64,000 bases of DNA, from contig NZ_SBII01000001.1 in NCBI RefSeq assembly GCF_004028155.1, positions 1 through 64,000 on the forward strand. Reading direction: 5' to 3'. The notes under the pieces are model-generated. The model was not told the DNA's origin, ran no database searches, and saw nothing but the letters and a program-made list of their open reading frames with translations. This document shows, piece by piece, positions 25,549 to 32,982 of this stretch; the stretch's first letter is position 1; each line of letters starts with the position of its first letter. The position numbers were made by a program, and so were the translations under genes. The DNA comes from Flavobacterium cerinum. GTDB taxonomy: Bacteria > Bacteroidota > Bacteroidia > Flavobacteriales > Flavobacteriaceae.

Positions 25549-25751
25549 GCTTGCTTTTTTTTATAATAGCCGGTTTCTGAAATAATAAGCCAAAGTGTTG
25601 TTTCTGCAAGTGGCATAAACTCATCAGATAACAACTCCAAAGTATATTCCAAGCTAAAATGTTTTTTAGAGGTAAGGTAATCAAAACGTTTCCTTATCTT
25701 CTCATTCCGCTTTTCGATTCGTGATTGTTTAGTAGTAAGGTCCTGTGGCAT
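25545..25751 (-). CDS. Small basic protein, possible DNA-binding regulator
   Basis: 68 residues from the ATG at 25751, starting MPQDLTTKQSRIEKRNEKIR. An upstream in-frame start at 25793 overlaps the TATATTTG promoter, which sits 4 nt before the chosen ATG. The basic N-terminus and SLEYTLELLSDEFMPLAETT, WLIISETGYY look like a helix-turn-helix. It may regulate its own small operon with the secreted protein gene. Confidence 0.55.
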   Translation of the reverse strand: MPQDLTTKQSRIEKRNEKIRKRFDYLTSKKHFSLEYTLELLSDEFMPLAETTLWLIISETGYYKKKQA

Positions 25752-25755
25752 AGGG

Positions 25756-25786
25756 CAAATATAATGATTTAACATAATATTTAAAA
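25756..25786 (-). promoter_or_regulatory. Promoter of the small-regulator/secreted-protein pair
   Basis: Minus-strand TATATTTG (25756..25763) is followed after CCCT by the ATG of the 25545..25751 gene. TTTAAC (25768) and TTTAAA (25780) lie upstream, 12 bp apart, in the layout also seen before the 631..972 gene. Confidence 0.5.
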
Positions 25787-25801
25787 TAGTCATTTATTCA
25801 T

Positions 25802-26095
25802 TTATTTAAACCCTATTCTTACAATTTTTTTGTCCGGATATTCTTCTATATAACATCTGCCGGGCAACTCCTTTCCGCTTCTTTTCAGGAAGATCTTTTT
25901 TTGCCAGTCTGAAAGCGAATGTAAGTTTACATAAATCTCGCTGCAATAATTATCATCCTTATATACAAGACCTTTGGCAATCATCATTAAAGGTCTGAAT
26001 TCGTCTATAGGGTCATACTTCTGTACCGGATTGATATTTGCCTTTATTACATGGTAAAAAATGCGTTCAGCGAGCTTAATTTCGTTTTCAGTCAT
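25802..26095 (-). CDS. Hypothetical protein
   Basis: 97 residues, MTENEIKLAERIFYHVIKAN... ending YPDKKIVRIGFK. The GTG start at 26101 is possible. No motif recognised; the mix of helical start and beta-rich end is soluble. The gene diverges from the plus-strand gene at 26154, so both probably start from the 58-bp gap between them. Confidence 0.5.
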   Translation of the reverse strand: MTENEIKLAERIFYHVIKANINPVQKYDPIDEFRPLMMIAKGLVYKDDNYCSEIYVNLHSLSDWQKKIFLKRSGKELPGRCYIEEYPDKKIVRIGFK

Positions 26096-26153
26096 TATCA
26101 CTCAGTATATTTAAAATTACTATTTTAGCTCAACTAACCAAAACCATACCATA

Positions 26154-26471
26154 ATGACAAAAGACGATTGGCAAAAACTAAAAAAAACATTAAGCGACTA
26201 CCGTTCTGAATTTTCTGATGAGTACGACAAAGCAAAGGGTGGAAAAAATAAACAAATCCGAAACAATGCTGACAGGAATGTTGAAAATATAATCTATAGG
26301 ACATTTTCACATATTAAAAAAGACAATGAGACCTTTGAACTGTTGATAAATTCAGATGACCCCATTGTAAGAGCTGAAACATATAATGACTTTGAAAAAC
26401 CTCATTATTTTGGCAGGGATTTACTGGAATACATAAACCGCATTGATGAAAAGATTAAAGAAATGGAATAA
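26154..26471 (+). CDS. Hypothetical plus-strand gene inside the minus-strand middle block
   Basis: 105 residues, strongly charged and helical (MTKDDWQKLKKTLSDYRSEF and on), no signal or membrane segment. It is a single gene with its own terminator at 26471..26505, reversed relative to all neighbours from 25030 to 37826. That isolation is typical of accessory genes acquired as a unit. An immunity protein for the MuF nuclease modules is one possibility, with no direct evidence. Confidence 0.55.
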   Translation: MTKDDWQKLKKTLSDYRSEFSDEYDKAKGGKNKQIRNNADRNVENIIYRTFSHIKKDNETFELLINSDDPIVRAETYNDFEKPHYFGRDLLEYINRIDEKIKEME

Positions 26472-26505
26472 AAAAAGCCCCTGCATAATTGAGGGGCTTT
26501 TTTTA
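26471..26505. terminator. Bidirectional terminator
   Basis: AAAAAAGCCCCT (26471..26482) pairs with AGGGGCTTTTTT (26492..26503). It ends the plus-strand gene 26154..26471 and the minus-strand middle operon that ends at 26503. Confidence 0.85.
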
Positions 26506-26982
26506 ATAGGGTACTGGAACGGTAAGCCTCTTTAAATATAAAGGGTGTTTTGGGTTACCTGAAGCGGTCAATCCTAAATGATGTCTGTTAGGCCACCCAT
26601 CCAAAGGAATGTGTTTTACTTCAATCGGAGCATTACCATAGGCATATACAATAATACTGCATTGATTTGCCATATTAGAAATATGTATCAAATTAAGGTC
26701 ATTATGGAAGTCCTCAACATATTTTAAAGCTTTGGGTTCAGTTGAAATATATGGAAAAATATTACCAACCATCAAACCGCCGTAACCCCAAAGTTTAGCA
26801 AATCCAATACAACGCCTTATTGTAGGGTCATTACGCATATCATCCGCCTGTGATGGATTGAGCATAATAAAAAGTACTTTAGGTTTTGATTCATCCCACA
26901 CGCGCCATAATCTATACCTGTAGTTGCCACATTGTGAAAACTCTGCACCTGCGTTATTATCTGTAAAAAGTGATGTACTCAT
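26503..26982 (-). CDS. DUF1643 family protein
   Basis: 159 residues with the full DUF1643 pattern: YRYRLWRVWDESKPKVLFIM then LNPSQADD, NDPTIRRCIGFAKLWGYGGL, VGNIFPYISTEPKAL, and HHLGLTASGNPKHPLYL near the end. The biochemical role of the family is unknown to me; it is frequent in phages and mobile elements. It is the last gene of the minus-strand middle operon and starts 2 bp after the preceding gene. Confidence 0.85.
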   Translation of the reverse strand: MSTSLFTDNNAGAEFSQCGNYRYRLWRVWDESKPKVLFIMLNPSQADDMRNDPTIRRCIGFAKLWGYGGLMVGNIFPYISTEPKALKYVEDFHNDLNLIHISNMANQCSIIVYAYGNAPIEVKHIPLDGWPNRHHLGLTASGNPKHPLYLKRLTVPVPY

Positions 26983-26984
26983 AA

Positions 26985-27455
26985 TTAATATTTTAGATCA
27001 GTCCAGTGAATAATTTTGCCTTTAAAGTCTTTATTGAAATAGGTAAAGAAATCGCCTATACAATCAAAACCATCATTCTCTGCAAGGTTTTCCATCTCGA
27101 AAACTGTAAGGTATCTACCATCAACCATTATAGCCTGTTGAATTTTGTTAAGGTGTAAAATTTCAATTTCCTGTATGCTTTTGCATTGAAATACTGAAGG
27201 AGCAAACTGGAAACGATTTGGCGTTCTGTTATTTATTACAAAGTGAATAAACATACCTACTTTCCATCTGTTTTTTAAATCTTCCCTAATTGTATGATGC
27301 TTTGGCTTTGCATCTGAGGCATAAGCCACGTCAAAGGATTCATGTTGATATTTCCTCGGTAACCATTCGCCATAAACTTCTTTTAATGAAGTGGCTATTT
27401 TTTCCATAAAATAGGTAGGCTTTCCGTTTATTTGTGTGCTAAATGGTAGTGTCAT
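26985..27455 (-). CDS. Hypothetical protein, possibly ASCH/PUA-like
   Basis: 156 residues. MTLPFSTQINGKPTYF, KHHTIREDLKNRWKVGMFIH then FVINNRTP, and GKIIHWTDLKY at the end look like an ASCH/PUA-type RNA-binding barrel (a pattern IR-x5-RWKVGxxIHF followed later by a strand with IIHWTDLKY). This family is common in phages next to modification genes. The assignment is from memory of the pattern. Confidence 0.55.
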   Translation of the reverse strand: MTLPFSTQINGKPTYFMEKIATSLKEVYGEWLPRKYQHESFDVAYASDAKPKHHTIREDLKNRWKVGMFIHFVINNRTPNRFQFAPSVFQCKSIQEIEILHLNKIQQAIMVDGRYLTVFEMENLAENDGFDCIGDFFTYFNKDFKGKIIHWTDLKY

Positions 27456-27456
27456 A

Positions 27457-27810
27457 TTATTCGAATCCTAAAAATTTACTGTGCTTTTCTAATACTTCGC
27501 TTAACTTATTATCGTCAATATCTTTAATATCCCTTCTAATGAAAAGCTCATACATATCCTCTGTATCGCCTTCATAGAAAAGTTTTATTAAATCTTTTCT
27601 CAGTTCTTTCAATTTATCAATGTTATTGTCATGTTGTTTTTTGACTTTTAAAACCTTTTCATAGTCTTCTGCAAGCCTATCCGACATTGCGGTTAAAAGG
27701 TTTTGGAAATCCACTGTTTTAAGTTGAATTCTGATTCCATTGATGTGTATTGCATAATCCATCGCGGGCATACCGCCCCAATAGCTGCTTGTTGTAATTT
27801 CTACTGACAT
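27457..27810 (-). CDS. Hypothetical protein with helical charged C-terminal part
   Basis: 117 residues. A short beta start (VEITTSSYWGGMPAMDYAIH) is followed by a helical region rich in Lys, Glu and Asp. No family recognised. It lies one base from the next gene in a tightly packed operon. Confidence 0.5.
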   Translation of the reverse strand: MSVEITTSSYWGGMPAMDYAIHINGIRIQLKTVDFQNLLTAMSDRLAEDYEKVLKVKKQHDNNIDKLKELRKDLIKLFYEGDTEDMYELFIRRDIKDIDDNKLSEVLEKHSKFLGFE

Positions 27811-27832
27811 AAATTTTGTCTTATTATTGTTA

Positions 27833-27922
27833 TTATTCTATAAAGCCACCACAGAACTCGCAGATGTCATCAATGTCACTTTCAAGGCAAACATTGCAAT
27901 CGCAATTGTGTGTTGGCTTCAT
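27833..27922 (-). CDS. 29-residue Cys-rich zinc-finger-like mini protein
   Basis: The frame starts at an ATG that overlaps the stop codon of the methyltransferase gene (TAATG), so it is probably translated by coupling. The protein has CDCNVC and CEFCGG, that is C-x-C-x2-C ... C-x2-C, the spacing of a small zinc ribbon or knuckle. Too short for standard gene calls. Function unknown. Confidence 0.5.
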   Translation of the reverse strand: MKPTHNCDCNVCLESDIDDICEFCGGFIE

Positions 27923-29427
27923 TATGCAGTTTTTTGTCGTTGTTTATATGCTTTTATTTCGGGTATTATAGGCTCAATAATAAGACGCGCCCATTCAGGA
28001 GGTACAGCATTGCCTATCATTCTAATAGCATCTTTATTGGATAGTTTTAAACCCGGTTTACTGAAATAATCTCTTTTGAATGTCATACACGCTGCGAGCT
28101 CTTCACGGTTTAAGAACCTGGTCTTTATATCAAAACCTTCGAGGATAGAAATTAAAGAAGCCTTATTTGTTGTTAAAACAGCATTCAAAGGGACTTCAAG
28201 GGATTGATTTTGACTGCCAGGATTACCATTACTATTGAAGTGATGGGCAATAAACTGTATTTTTTCATTCATTATGATTGTGTCCAATTGATGCCTGTCT
28301 TTAGTGGTTACAGTATTAAGCGGGTCAGTAATATTCTGTTGTTGATCAGTACCATAGTACTGACAAATAAATTGTACTAATTGCTTTGTTTGCCTTGTTA
28401 GTTGTGGGTTTAGTGGCTCATTTGGAGTGTTAAAGTTATCCGTATGGCAATGGTCTTGTATAAACTGCAGCTTTTCTTTTAAGGTTACAAGTTGATGTTG
28501 ACTGGCTGTAGTGCGCACCGTATTTAATGGCTCTTCAATACTTTGGGAACGTTTATGAGTATCTTTCCCACCGTAAAAATTGCATATAAATTGGTTGAGT
28601 TCAGGAGCATATTTTTTTATGCCACCGGCAATACGGCGCTGCGTGTTAGGTGAAAGACTTTTCCTTAAATGTGCAGGCAATGATTCATTAAACTGCCTTC
28701 CAAAAATACTGACCCCTTCATTTGATAAATCTATATGCTCAGCACAAGCTTGCCATTTCTTTTTACCATCTTTTCCTGTCTTAGAGTGAGTGAACTCAGG
28801 AAAACTAACATTTATACCATCACGATAAAAAAATGCGAAATATCGAACCCTACGAGTTGGCAATCCGTCATCAGCAGCATTGCGAATGTCATCAACATAA
28901 TTATAACCTAAAGAGCAAATTGCGTTTTTCCATCGCTCAAATTCAGCACCAACCTGATCAGGTCGCGGTTTACCATTTTCACAAACTGGTGACCACTTTT
29001 TGAACTCAGGGACATTCTCTATGCCGATGACAAGAGGCATAAGATACTTAATGTATCGTTCAAGCTCCCAACCCATAGTATAAGAACCAAGCTCTTTATC
29101 CCTGCCACCTTTTGCTTTGCTATGCTGTGTGCATTCTATTGATGCCCAAACCAAGTCAACAGGGTCAAGCTCATGCTCATCTTGTACATAAATATCAGAC
29201 CAATATGTTTTTATACCGGGATGATGAAAGCTGTTAGTTTTAATTGCAATTTTATCATGGTTTAATATCCATTGAAGGCTAACACCTGGCATATCATAAA
29301 GAGCATCACTCACACCGCCGCCACCTGCAAAAAAATCGGCTGCTGTAATATCTTCGTCATTTATATTGGCCTGTTGCTGCAACAGGCTAAGTACATTATA
29401 CTGATTATCTGATTTTTTAATGCTCAT
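27922..29427 (-). CDS. C5 cytosine DNA methyltransferase, ECTQHS variant
   Basis: 501 residues. Motif I is DFFAGGGGVSDAL (31-43), the catalytic cysteine lies in SIECTQHSKAKGG (Cys99) instead of the usual PCxxxS, motif VI is IENV (136-139), and motif VIII is TRRVRYF (191-197). The target-recognition region (about 270-430) holds three related segments of the form FIxxYYG...EPLNTVxTxxxHQL. The ending AIRMIGNAVPPEWARLIIEP is motif IX-X-like. It probably modifies phage DNA during early or middle growth, complementing the terminal methyltransferase at 1121..2200. No cognate nuclease is nearby. Confidence 0.9.
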   Translation of the reverse strand: MSIKKSDNQYNVLSLLQQQANINDEDITAADFFAGGGGVSDALYDMPGVSLQWILNHDKIAIKTNSFHHPGIKTYWSDIYVQDEHELDPVDLVWASIECTQHSKAKGGRDKELGSYTMGWELERYIKYLMPLVIGIENVPEFKKWSPVCENGKPRPDQVGAEFERWKNAICSLGYNYVDDIRNAADDGLPTRRVRYFAFFYRDGINVSFPEFTHSKTGKDGKKKWQACAEHIDLSNEGVSIFGRQFNESLPAHLRKSLSPNTQRRIAGGIKKYAPELNQFICNFYGGKDTHKRSQSIEEPLNTVRTTASQHQLVTLKEKLQFIQDHCHTDNFNTPNEPLNPQLTRQTKQLVQFICQYYGTDQQQNITDPLNTVTTKDRHQLDTIIMNEKIQFIAHHFNSNGNPGSQNQSLEVPLNAVLTTNKASLISILEGFDIKTRFLNREELAACMTFKRDYFSKPGLKLSNKDAIRMIGNAVPPEWARLIIEPIIPEIKAYKQRQKTA

Positions 29428-29429
29428 AT

Positions 29430-29945
29430 CTATTTTTCTGTTTTTTTGTATGCTAAATTTTTTAATACTTGATTTTCATTTTTTCCTTTATGCGATACTG
29501 GCAACTCGTCCTGATATCGCTTTTTACTGATATATCTGCAAAGATGAATTTGAGCTATGGAGTTTTCTCGAATATGTTTTAAATAACCTGGTATTGCTAT
29601 CATACATTCAATTATTTCTGCTTCTTTCATTTTTTTATACTCCTTTTCAGCTTCCAGTTTTCCAACTTTGTATTCAAAGATTGTCCACATTGCATTAAAA
29701 GAAATATCAGCGGGTTTAACGGATATATCAAATTTGGAGCATATATCAGTGTTGTTAATCCAGTTGGCTTTTATGAGGCTTTCTGTAGCAGGGAAACGGG
29801 GCGAAAACAGCCAACTCATTTGCTTATCTTCAAGAACCCCCTCGGCAACTTCAAACCCGTTTAAATCACCGTTTAAAGTGTATTTAAACAGGAATGTAAG
29901 TCCGATCTCTTTGCCTTTTACGCGGTAAGTGGTGTATTGTTCCAT
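29430..29945 (-). CDS. Hypothetical phage protein
   Basis: 171 residues, MEQYTTYRVKGKEIGLTFLF... ending KNLAYKKTEK. No family recognised. Two bases before the methyltransferase gene, so likely co-expressed. The first 30 codons carry three TTTAAA boxes (29860..29888) of the 11-12 bp array type. Confidence 0.5.
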   Translation of the reverse strand: MEQYTTYRVKGKEIGLTFLFKYTLNGDLNGFEVAEGVLEDKQMSWLFSPRFPATESLIKANWINNTDICSKFDISVKPADISFNAMWTIFEYKVGKLEAEKEYKKMKEAEIIECMIAIPGYLKHIRENSIAQIHLCRYISKKRYQDELPVSHKGKNENQVLKNLAYKKTEK

Positions 29946-29951
29946 TTCTCA

Positions 29952-30308
29952 TTATAATTTTTGATCTAATTGTGAATAAATGTTATTTGCTAGTGCCCTA
30001 CAAAAATCGTCAGTCTCTTTGTCCTTAGCTTCGCACATAAAAATCGATGCAGTTTGCGCCTCATGGTATATTAATGTGAGCTTATGAAGTTTTGGCTTAC
30101 CTTTTTTTGTAATAATTGGTGTCGGGTGTCGCATTAGTCCGCGAGATCGATTATAAAGTCTATCTGCCATAGCTTGTGATATGGTGTACTTTGCCTTTTC
30201 CTGTCTGCTAAACATGTGAAAGTTATATTTGTTAGATTCACAAAAAGCGTGTAAAAGTGCAGACAGGTAAACAAATTGCGAGGGCGTTAGTTCAAGCTCT
30301 ATTTTCAT
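29952..30308 (-). CDS. Hypothetical phage protein
   Basis: 118 residues, MKIELELTPSQFVYLSALLH at the start, basic centre (RLYNRSRGLMRHPTPIITKK), soluble. No family recognised. It overlaps the preceding gene by 4 bp in a run of translationally coupled genes. Confidence 0.5.
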   Translation of the reverse strand: MKIELELTPSQFVYLSALLHAFCESNKYNFHMFSRQEKAKYTISQAMADRLYNRSRGLMRHPTPIITKKGKPKLHKLTLIYHEAQTASIFMCEAKDKETDDFCRALANNIYSQLDQKL

Positions 30309-30568
30309 GGGATTTTCATTTTTGTTGTTTGCCTTCCAATGGCTTCCATTATATCAGTCAAGTCTGAGGCGGTAATTTTATCTAATTGTTCATCTGTAAC
30401 AGGGTTGGAATTTATTGTTACACATTGATAAATAAGTATCTTATTAGTTAGTAAAGTGTTGCCGTTGGCTTCAATAAGTGCTTTTAACAAATCGAGGGCT
30501 GAGTAGTGATATATTATTATTTGATAGCCTCGTACACTTATAAAATCATAAAATACATCTAATTTCAT
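30305..30568 (-). CDS. Hypothetical phage protein
   Basis: 87 residues from MKLDVFYDFISVRGYQIIIY. No motif recognised. The end overlaps the next gene by 4 bp and the start overlaps the previous gene's stop, as elsewhere in this operon. Confidence 0.45.
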   Translation of the reverse strand: MKLDVFYDFISVRGYQIIIYHYSALDLLKALIEANGNTLLTNKILIYQCVTINSNPVTDEQLDKITASDLTDIMEAIGRQTTKMKIP

Positions 30569-30726
30569 GCGCAATCGGTTTTAGGTTCTGAGAGGTCAGT
30601 GCAACAATCCAAACAACTCAATACTGTAGTCTCGCATGTAGCAACTGACTGGACAACTCGCATATAAGTTCTTTTGTGGGCGCAATCCTTATATGCATCG
30701 GGTGTGTTTATTGGTAGTTTATCCAT
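30565..30726 (-). CDS. Small Cys-rich hypothetical protein
   Basis: 53 residues from MDKLPINTPDAYKDC. Five more cysteines follow, including CLDCC, so metal binding is plausible. A longer start at 30765 runs into the upstream gene. Not recognised. Confidence 0.45.
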   Translation of the reverse strand: MDKLPINTPDAYKDCAHKRTYMRVVQSVATCETTVLSCLDCCTDLSEPKTDCA

Positions 30727-30728
30727 AA

Positions 30729-30971
30729 TTAATGATCTCTTGAAAATCGTTCTTTTGCTTTGCACCAGGTATCACACTGGTTAGGGTCACATCTCCGCTG
30801 ACATTCGGGTAAACTGGCGAGCTTGATATCCTCTTTAGGTTTTGCGGTATAGTTGCGCTCTACGAACCTGCCGAATATATAGGCCATCCACATTGCGAAT
30901 AAAAAGGATAGAAGGAGTAATATTACAAGCACAATAAACTCCCATTCTAAAGGGTTTTTATATAGTATCAT
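30729..30971 (-). CDS. Single-pass membrane protein with Cys-rich tail
   Basis: 80 residues. One transmembrane helix (about 10-33, WEFIVLVILLLLSFLFAMWM) is followed by a tail with ECQRRCDPNQCDTWC. The tail could bind metal or form disulfides, depending on orientation. No family recognised. It overlaps the GemA-like gene by 4 bp. Confidence 0.5.
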   Translation of the reverse strand: MILYKNPLEWEFIVLVILLLLSFLFAMWMAYIFGRFVERNYTAKPKEDIKLASLPECQRRCDPNQCDTWCKAKERFSRDH

Positions 30972-31417
30972 AACTTAGATTTTTTAGGTTTTGACCATCG
31001 TTTTGTTGTCATGGATTCCAAAGCGCCAATGAATTTGTCGAGGTCCTCTTTGTTCATATCCTTTAATGGCTTTTGCACTGGGCATAGAGTGCTATGCATC
31101 CATTCGTTCAGTTTGTCGAGATCGGCATGAGTAGCAACCCTGCCACGCTTCGACCAACCGTATTGTATGCAAAGGCTTAGTACATATCGGTGCCTCGCAT
31201 TGTCTTTGTCAAAATGAGCGCGGTAATCAAGCTTTACAGGCTTAATTTTGTTTTGTTCCAGTATCTTATTAGCCTGGTCAAAAGAAAGATCGTTACAGCT
31301 TATTTTTTTTATATCGTTAGTAGCCCATTGTACCCATTCCTCTTTTACATCTTTGGGAATGTTAACATGAATGAGCTGCTTTTGCTTTTTGTTAGCAGGT
31401 ATAAATAGAGTTTCCAT
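30968..31417 (-). CDS. Possible GemA/DUF1018-like regulator
   Basis: 149 residues. The order of an N-terminal strand IHVNIPKDVKEEWVQWATND, central YVLSLCIQYGWSKRG, and C-terminal KPLKDMNKEDLDKFIGALES is like the GemA/Mor-region DUF1018 proteins of Mu-like phages, which act in the middle operon and affect host gene expression. The match is weak and is supported mostly by gene order. Confidence 0.4.
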   Translation of the reverse strand: METLFIPANKKQKQLIHVNIPKDVKEEWVQWATNDIKKISCNDLSFDQANKILEQNKIKPVKLDYRAHFDKDNARHRYVLSLCIQYGWSKRGRVATHADLDKLNEWMHSTLCPVQKPLKDMNKEDLDKFIGALESMTTKRWSKPKKSKL

Positions 31418-31422
31418 TATGC

Positions 31423-31758
31423 TTATTTAAAAGGTTCGTTTTCCTTTTTCTTACTAATATTGCTAATCGTAAATTTTAAATAATACGGGTCTGCTTGATA
31501 ATTCGGATTATAAATTTTTAAACCGTGAAACTCTACAGGGTTTTCAACTATAAAGGCTCCATTGTAGAGGTGAGCTGAACCGAAATATTCAGAATGTATT
31601 ATCTCGTTATTTTCGGCTACATAGATTTTTAAAAGGTCTTGACCATCATCAAAGAATTCAACTACATAAGCGGTTGTTTTCTCTAACCAAATGTCAAATT
31701 CTGACTGATTGTTAAATTTGAAGGCTTTATACTTTGGTGTGTAATCTGCTGTATTCAT
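31423..31758 (-). CDS. Hypothetical phage protein
   Basis: 111 residues with an even mix of strands and charged residues, MNTADYTPKYKAFKFNNQSE... ending KKKENEPFK. Not recognised. A tRNA T-arm-like hairpin lies upstream, between it and the next gene. Confidence 0.5.
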   Translation of the reverse strand: MNTADYTPKYKAFKFNNQSEFDIWLEKTTAYVVEFFDDGQDLLKIYVAENNEIIHSEYFGSAHLYNGAFIVENPVEFHGLKIYNPNYQADPYYLKFTISNISKKKENEPFK

Positions 31759-31778
31759 AATGTCTGTTTTTAAATTTG

Positions 31779-31820
31779 CACCGTCTCAGGGCTCGAACCT
31801 GAGAGCATTGCCGTTACGGT
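31779..31820 (-). other. tRNA T-arm-like hairpin
   Basis: Minus-strand sequence TCTCAGG-TTCGAGC-CCTGAGA forms a 7-bp stem with a canonical T-loop (TTCRANNC type), closed by ACCG/CGGT. D-arm and anticodon arm are missing. It is probably a remnant of a second tRNA near the one at 32083..32156, or a processing hairpin. Confidence 0.35.
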
Positions 31821-31824
31821 TTGT

Positions 31825-32061
31825 TTATTGTTTTGGTCTTATAAGGGTACCGTCTTCACTTTCTTCAAAATCTACATTGTACATCCTGCCATAAGTGTCC
31901 TTGTAAAGTGGGTTGTCATTAAAATCTTCATCAAAGCGTTTTATTTCGGCTTCAATAATGTTTTGCCATTCAGAAGTTAACCACCCATTTTCATCAATGT
32001 GGTCTGCAAACACATTGTATAAATCCTCCCCCCATAATTCGATAAGTTGCTGTTCGTTCAT
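31825..32061 (-). CDS. Small acidic hypothetical protein
   Basis: 78 residues from MNEQQLIELWGEDLYN. The longer frame to 32163 would read through the tRNA, so the internal ATG is chosen. Strongly acidic (FDEDFNDN, FEESEDG), soluble, not recognised. It lies 22 bp downstream of the tRNA. Confidence 0.55.
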   Translation of the reverse strand: MNEQQLIELWGEDLYNVFADHIDENGWLTSEWQNIIEAEIKRFDEDFNDNPLYKDTYGRMYNVDFEESEDGTLIRPKQ

Positions 32062-32082
32062 AAACTTGATTTTTATAATTAG

Positions 32083-32156
32083 CTCCCTGTACGGGGTTCG
32101 AACCCGTGTAAACAGCTCCCCCCAGAGCTGCTGCGTAACCACTCCGCCAACAGGGA
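32083..32156 (-). tRNA. Phage tRNA with an 8-nt anticodon loop, probably tRNA-Pro(GGG)-like
   Basis: A full cloverleaf can be drawn: acceptor TCCCTGT/ACAGGGA (7 of 7), D-stem GCG/CGC with loop GAGTGGTTA, anticodon stem CAGCT/AGCTG, variable TTTAC, T-stem ACGGG/CCCGT with loop TTCGAAC, discriminator G, no encoded CCA. The anticodon loop is CTGGGGGG, eight bases instead of seven, and there is one extra base between D and anticodon arms. With U33 the anticodon would be GGG. If a sixth pair (C-G) forms, the loop has six bases. Discriminator G is unusual for proline. It sits between two protein genes of the middle operon. Confidence 0.65.
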
Positions 32157-32172
32157 TAACCAACCAATCAAC

Positions 32173-32331
32173 CTAACTCAAATTATTAGCCCTTCTATAC
32201 TCATCGAAAGACTTACGTTCAAAGGCTGTAAGCTCATCCATAGCAATCCAATTACCATTACCATCTAAATACACCGATATACCATTGATTGTGTATAGAC
32301 CATCCTCTTTATATACAATTGCTACGCTCAT
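32173..32331 (-). CDS. Small hypothetical protein
   Basis: 52 residues from MSVAIVYKEDGLYTINGISV. An alternative start at 32370 overlaps the DUF3164 gene. NGISVYLDGNGNWIAMDELT is a compact beta-type segment followed by a helix ending EYRRANNLS. Not recognised. Confidence 0.5.
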   Translation of the reverse strand: MSVAIVYKEDGLYTINGISVYLDGNGNWIAMDELTAFERKSFDEYRRANNLS

Positions 32332-32333
32332 AA

Positions 32334-32978
32334 TTACAGGCTTGAAAAATTTAACAATACACCCTGCCATTTACCTTCACTATCTTTAATTTTGAACTCG
32401 TAACCATACCCTTTTAAGTGGCTTCCATAGCTTTCTTTTATTAGCCTTAAACCTTCTTTCCAGCGCTCATCATCAAATTTATCTTCATGCTTATACAAGT
32501 CCATTACGCGGTTGTATTCGAGATCGCCCTTTTCGTTCCTTTCAAGGAAGCCCATTAAAATCTCATAAAGTTTCATATCGCGCTTTTTGATTGTATCAGA
32601 AAGAAAATCTTTTATAAGTTCAATTGCTTTTGTTGCACGTTCATCCCAAACAGGTTCAGTATCTCTACGGCGTGTTACACGCATATCACCCGCTTTATTG
32701 GTAATGGTAAAGCCTCCTTTGCTATTGCTCCGTATACCGCCATACTGTGCAAGCGACAGGGCTTTTTTATCCATTTCGATATGACAGTACTGTTTGAACT
32801 CAGAAAGCTCTGTAAACATCGTTTTTGCAGTTGTGATAATTGCCTCAACCTTTTCGTTGGTATCATTTTCGTAAGCTTGTTTTTCGGCTTGTTGTTTCTG
32901 TTTTAATGCTTTTCTCTTTTTTTCAAGAGCTGCCTCCATTTGTTCAATTGTTAGGTCGTCTGTGTTTATAGCTTCCAT
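32334..32978 (-). CDS. DUF3164 family protein of Mu-like phages
   Basis: 214 residues from MEAINTDDLTIEQMEAALEK; the earlier start at 33014 overlaps the upstream gene. After a coiled coil rich in Lys and Gln (about 15-55), the signature KALSLAQYGGIRSNSKGGFT and RRRDTEPVWDERATKAIELI matches DUF3164, a standard gene of the early/middle region of Mu-like phages. Function is not established. It supports the classification of the element. Confidence 0.82.
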   Translation of the reverse strand: MEAINTDDLTIEQMEAALEKKRKALKQKQQAEKQAYENDTNEKVEAIITTAKTMFTELSEFKQYCHIEMDKKALSLAQYGGIRSNSKGGFTITNKAGDMRVTRRRDTEPVWDERATKAIELIKDFLSDTIKKRDMKLYEILMGFLERNEKGDLEYNRVMDLYKHEDKFDDERWKEGLRLIKESYGSHLKGYGYEFKIKDSEGKWQGVLLNFSSL

Positions 32979-32982
32979 CGTT

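Noticed and set aside
1121..29427. Restriction-modification systems around the two methyltransferases
   Set aside because: No restriction endonuclease-like gene is next to either; the only PD-(D/E)XK pattern is in the portal-MuF fusion.
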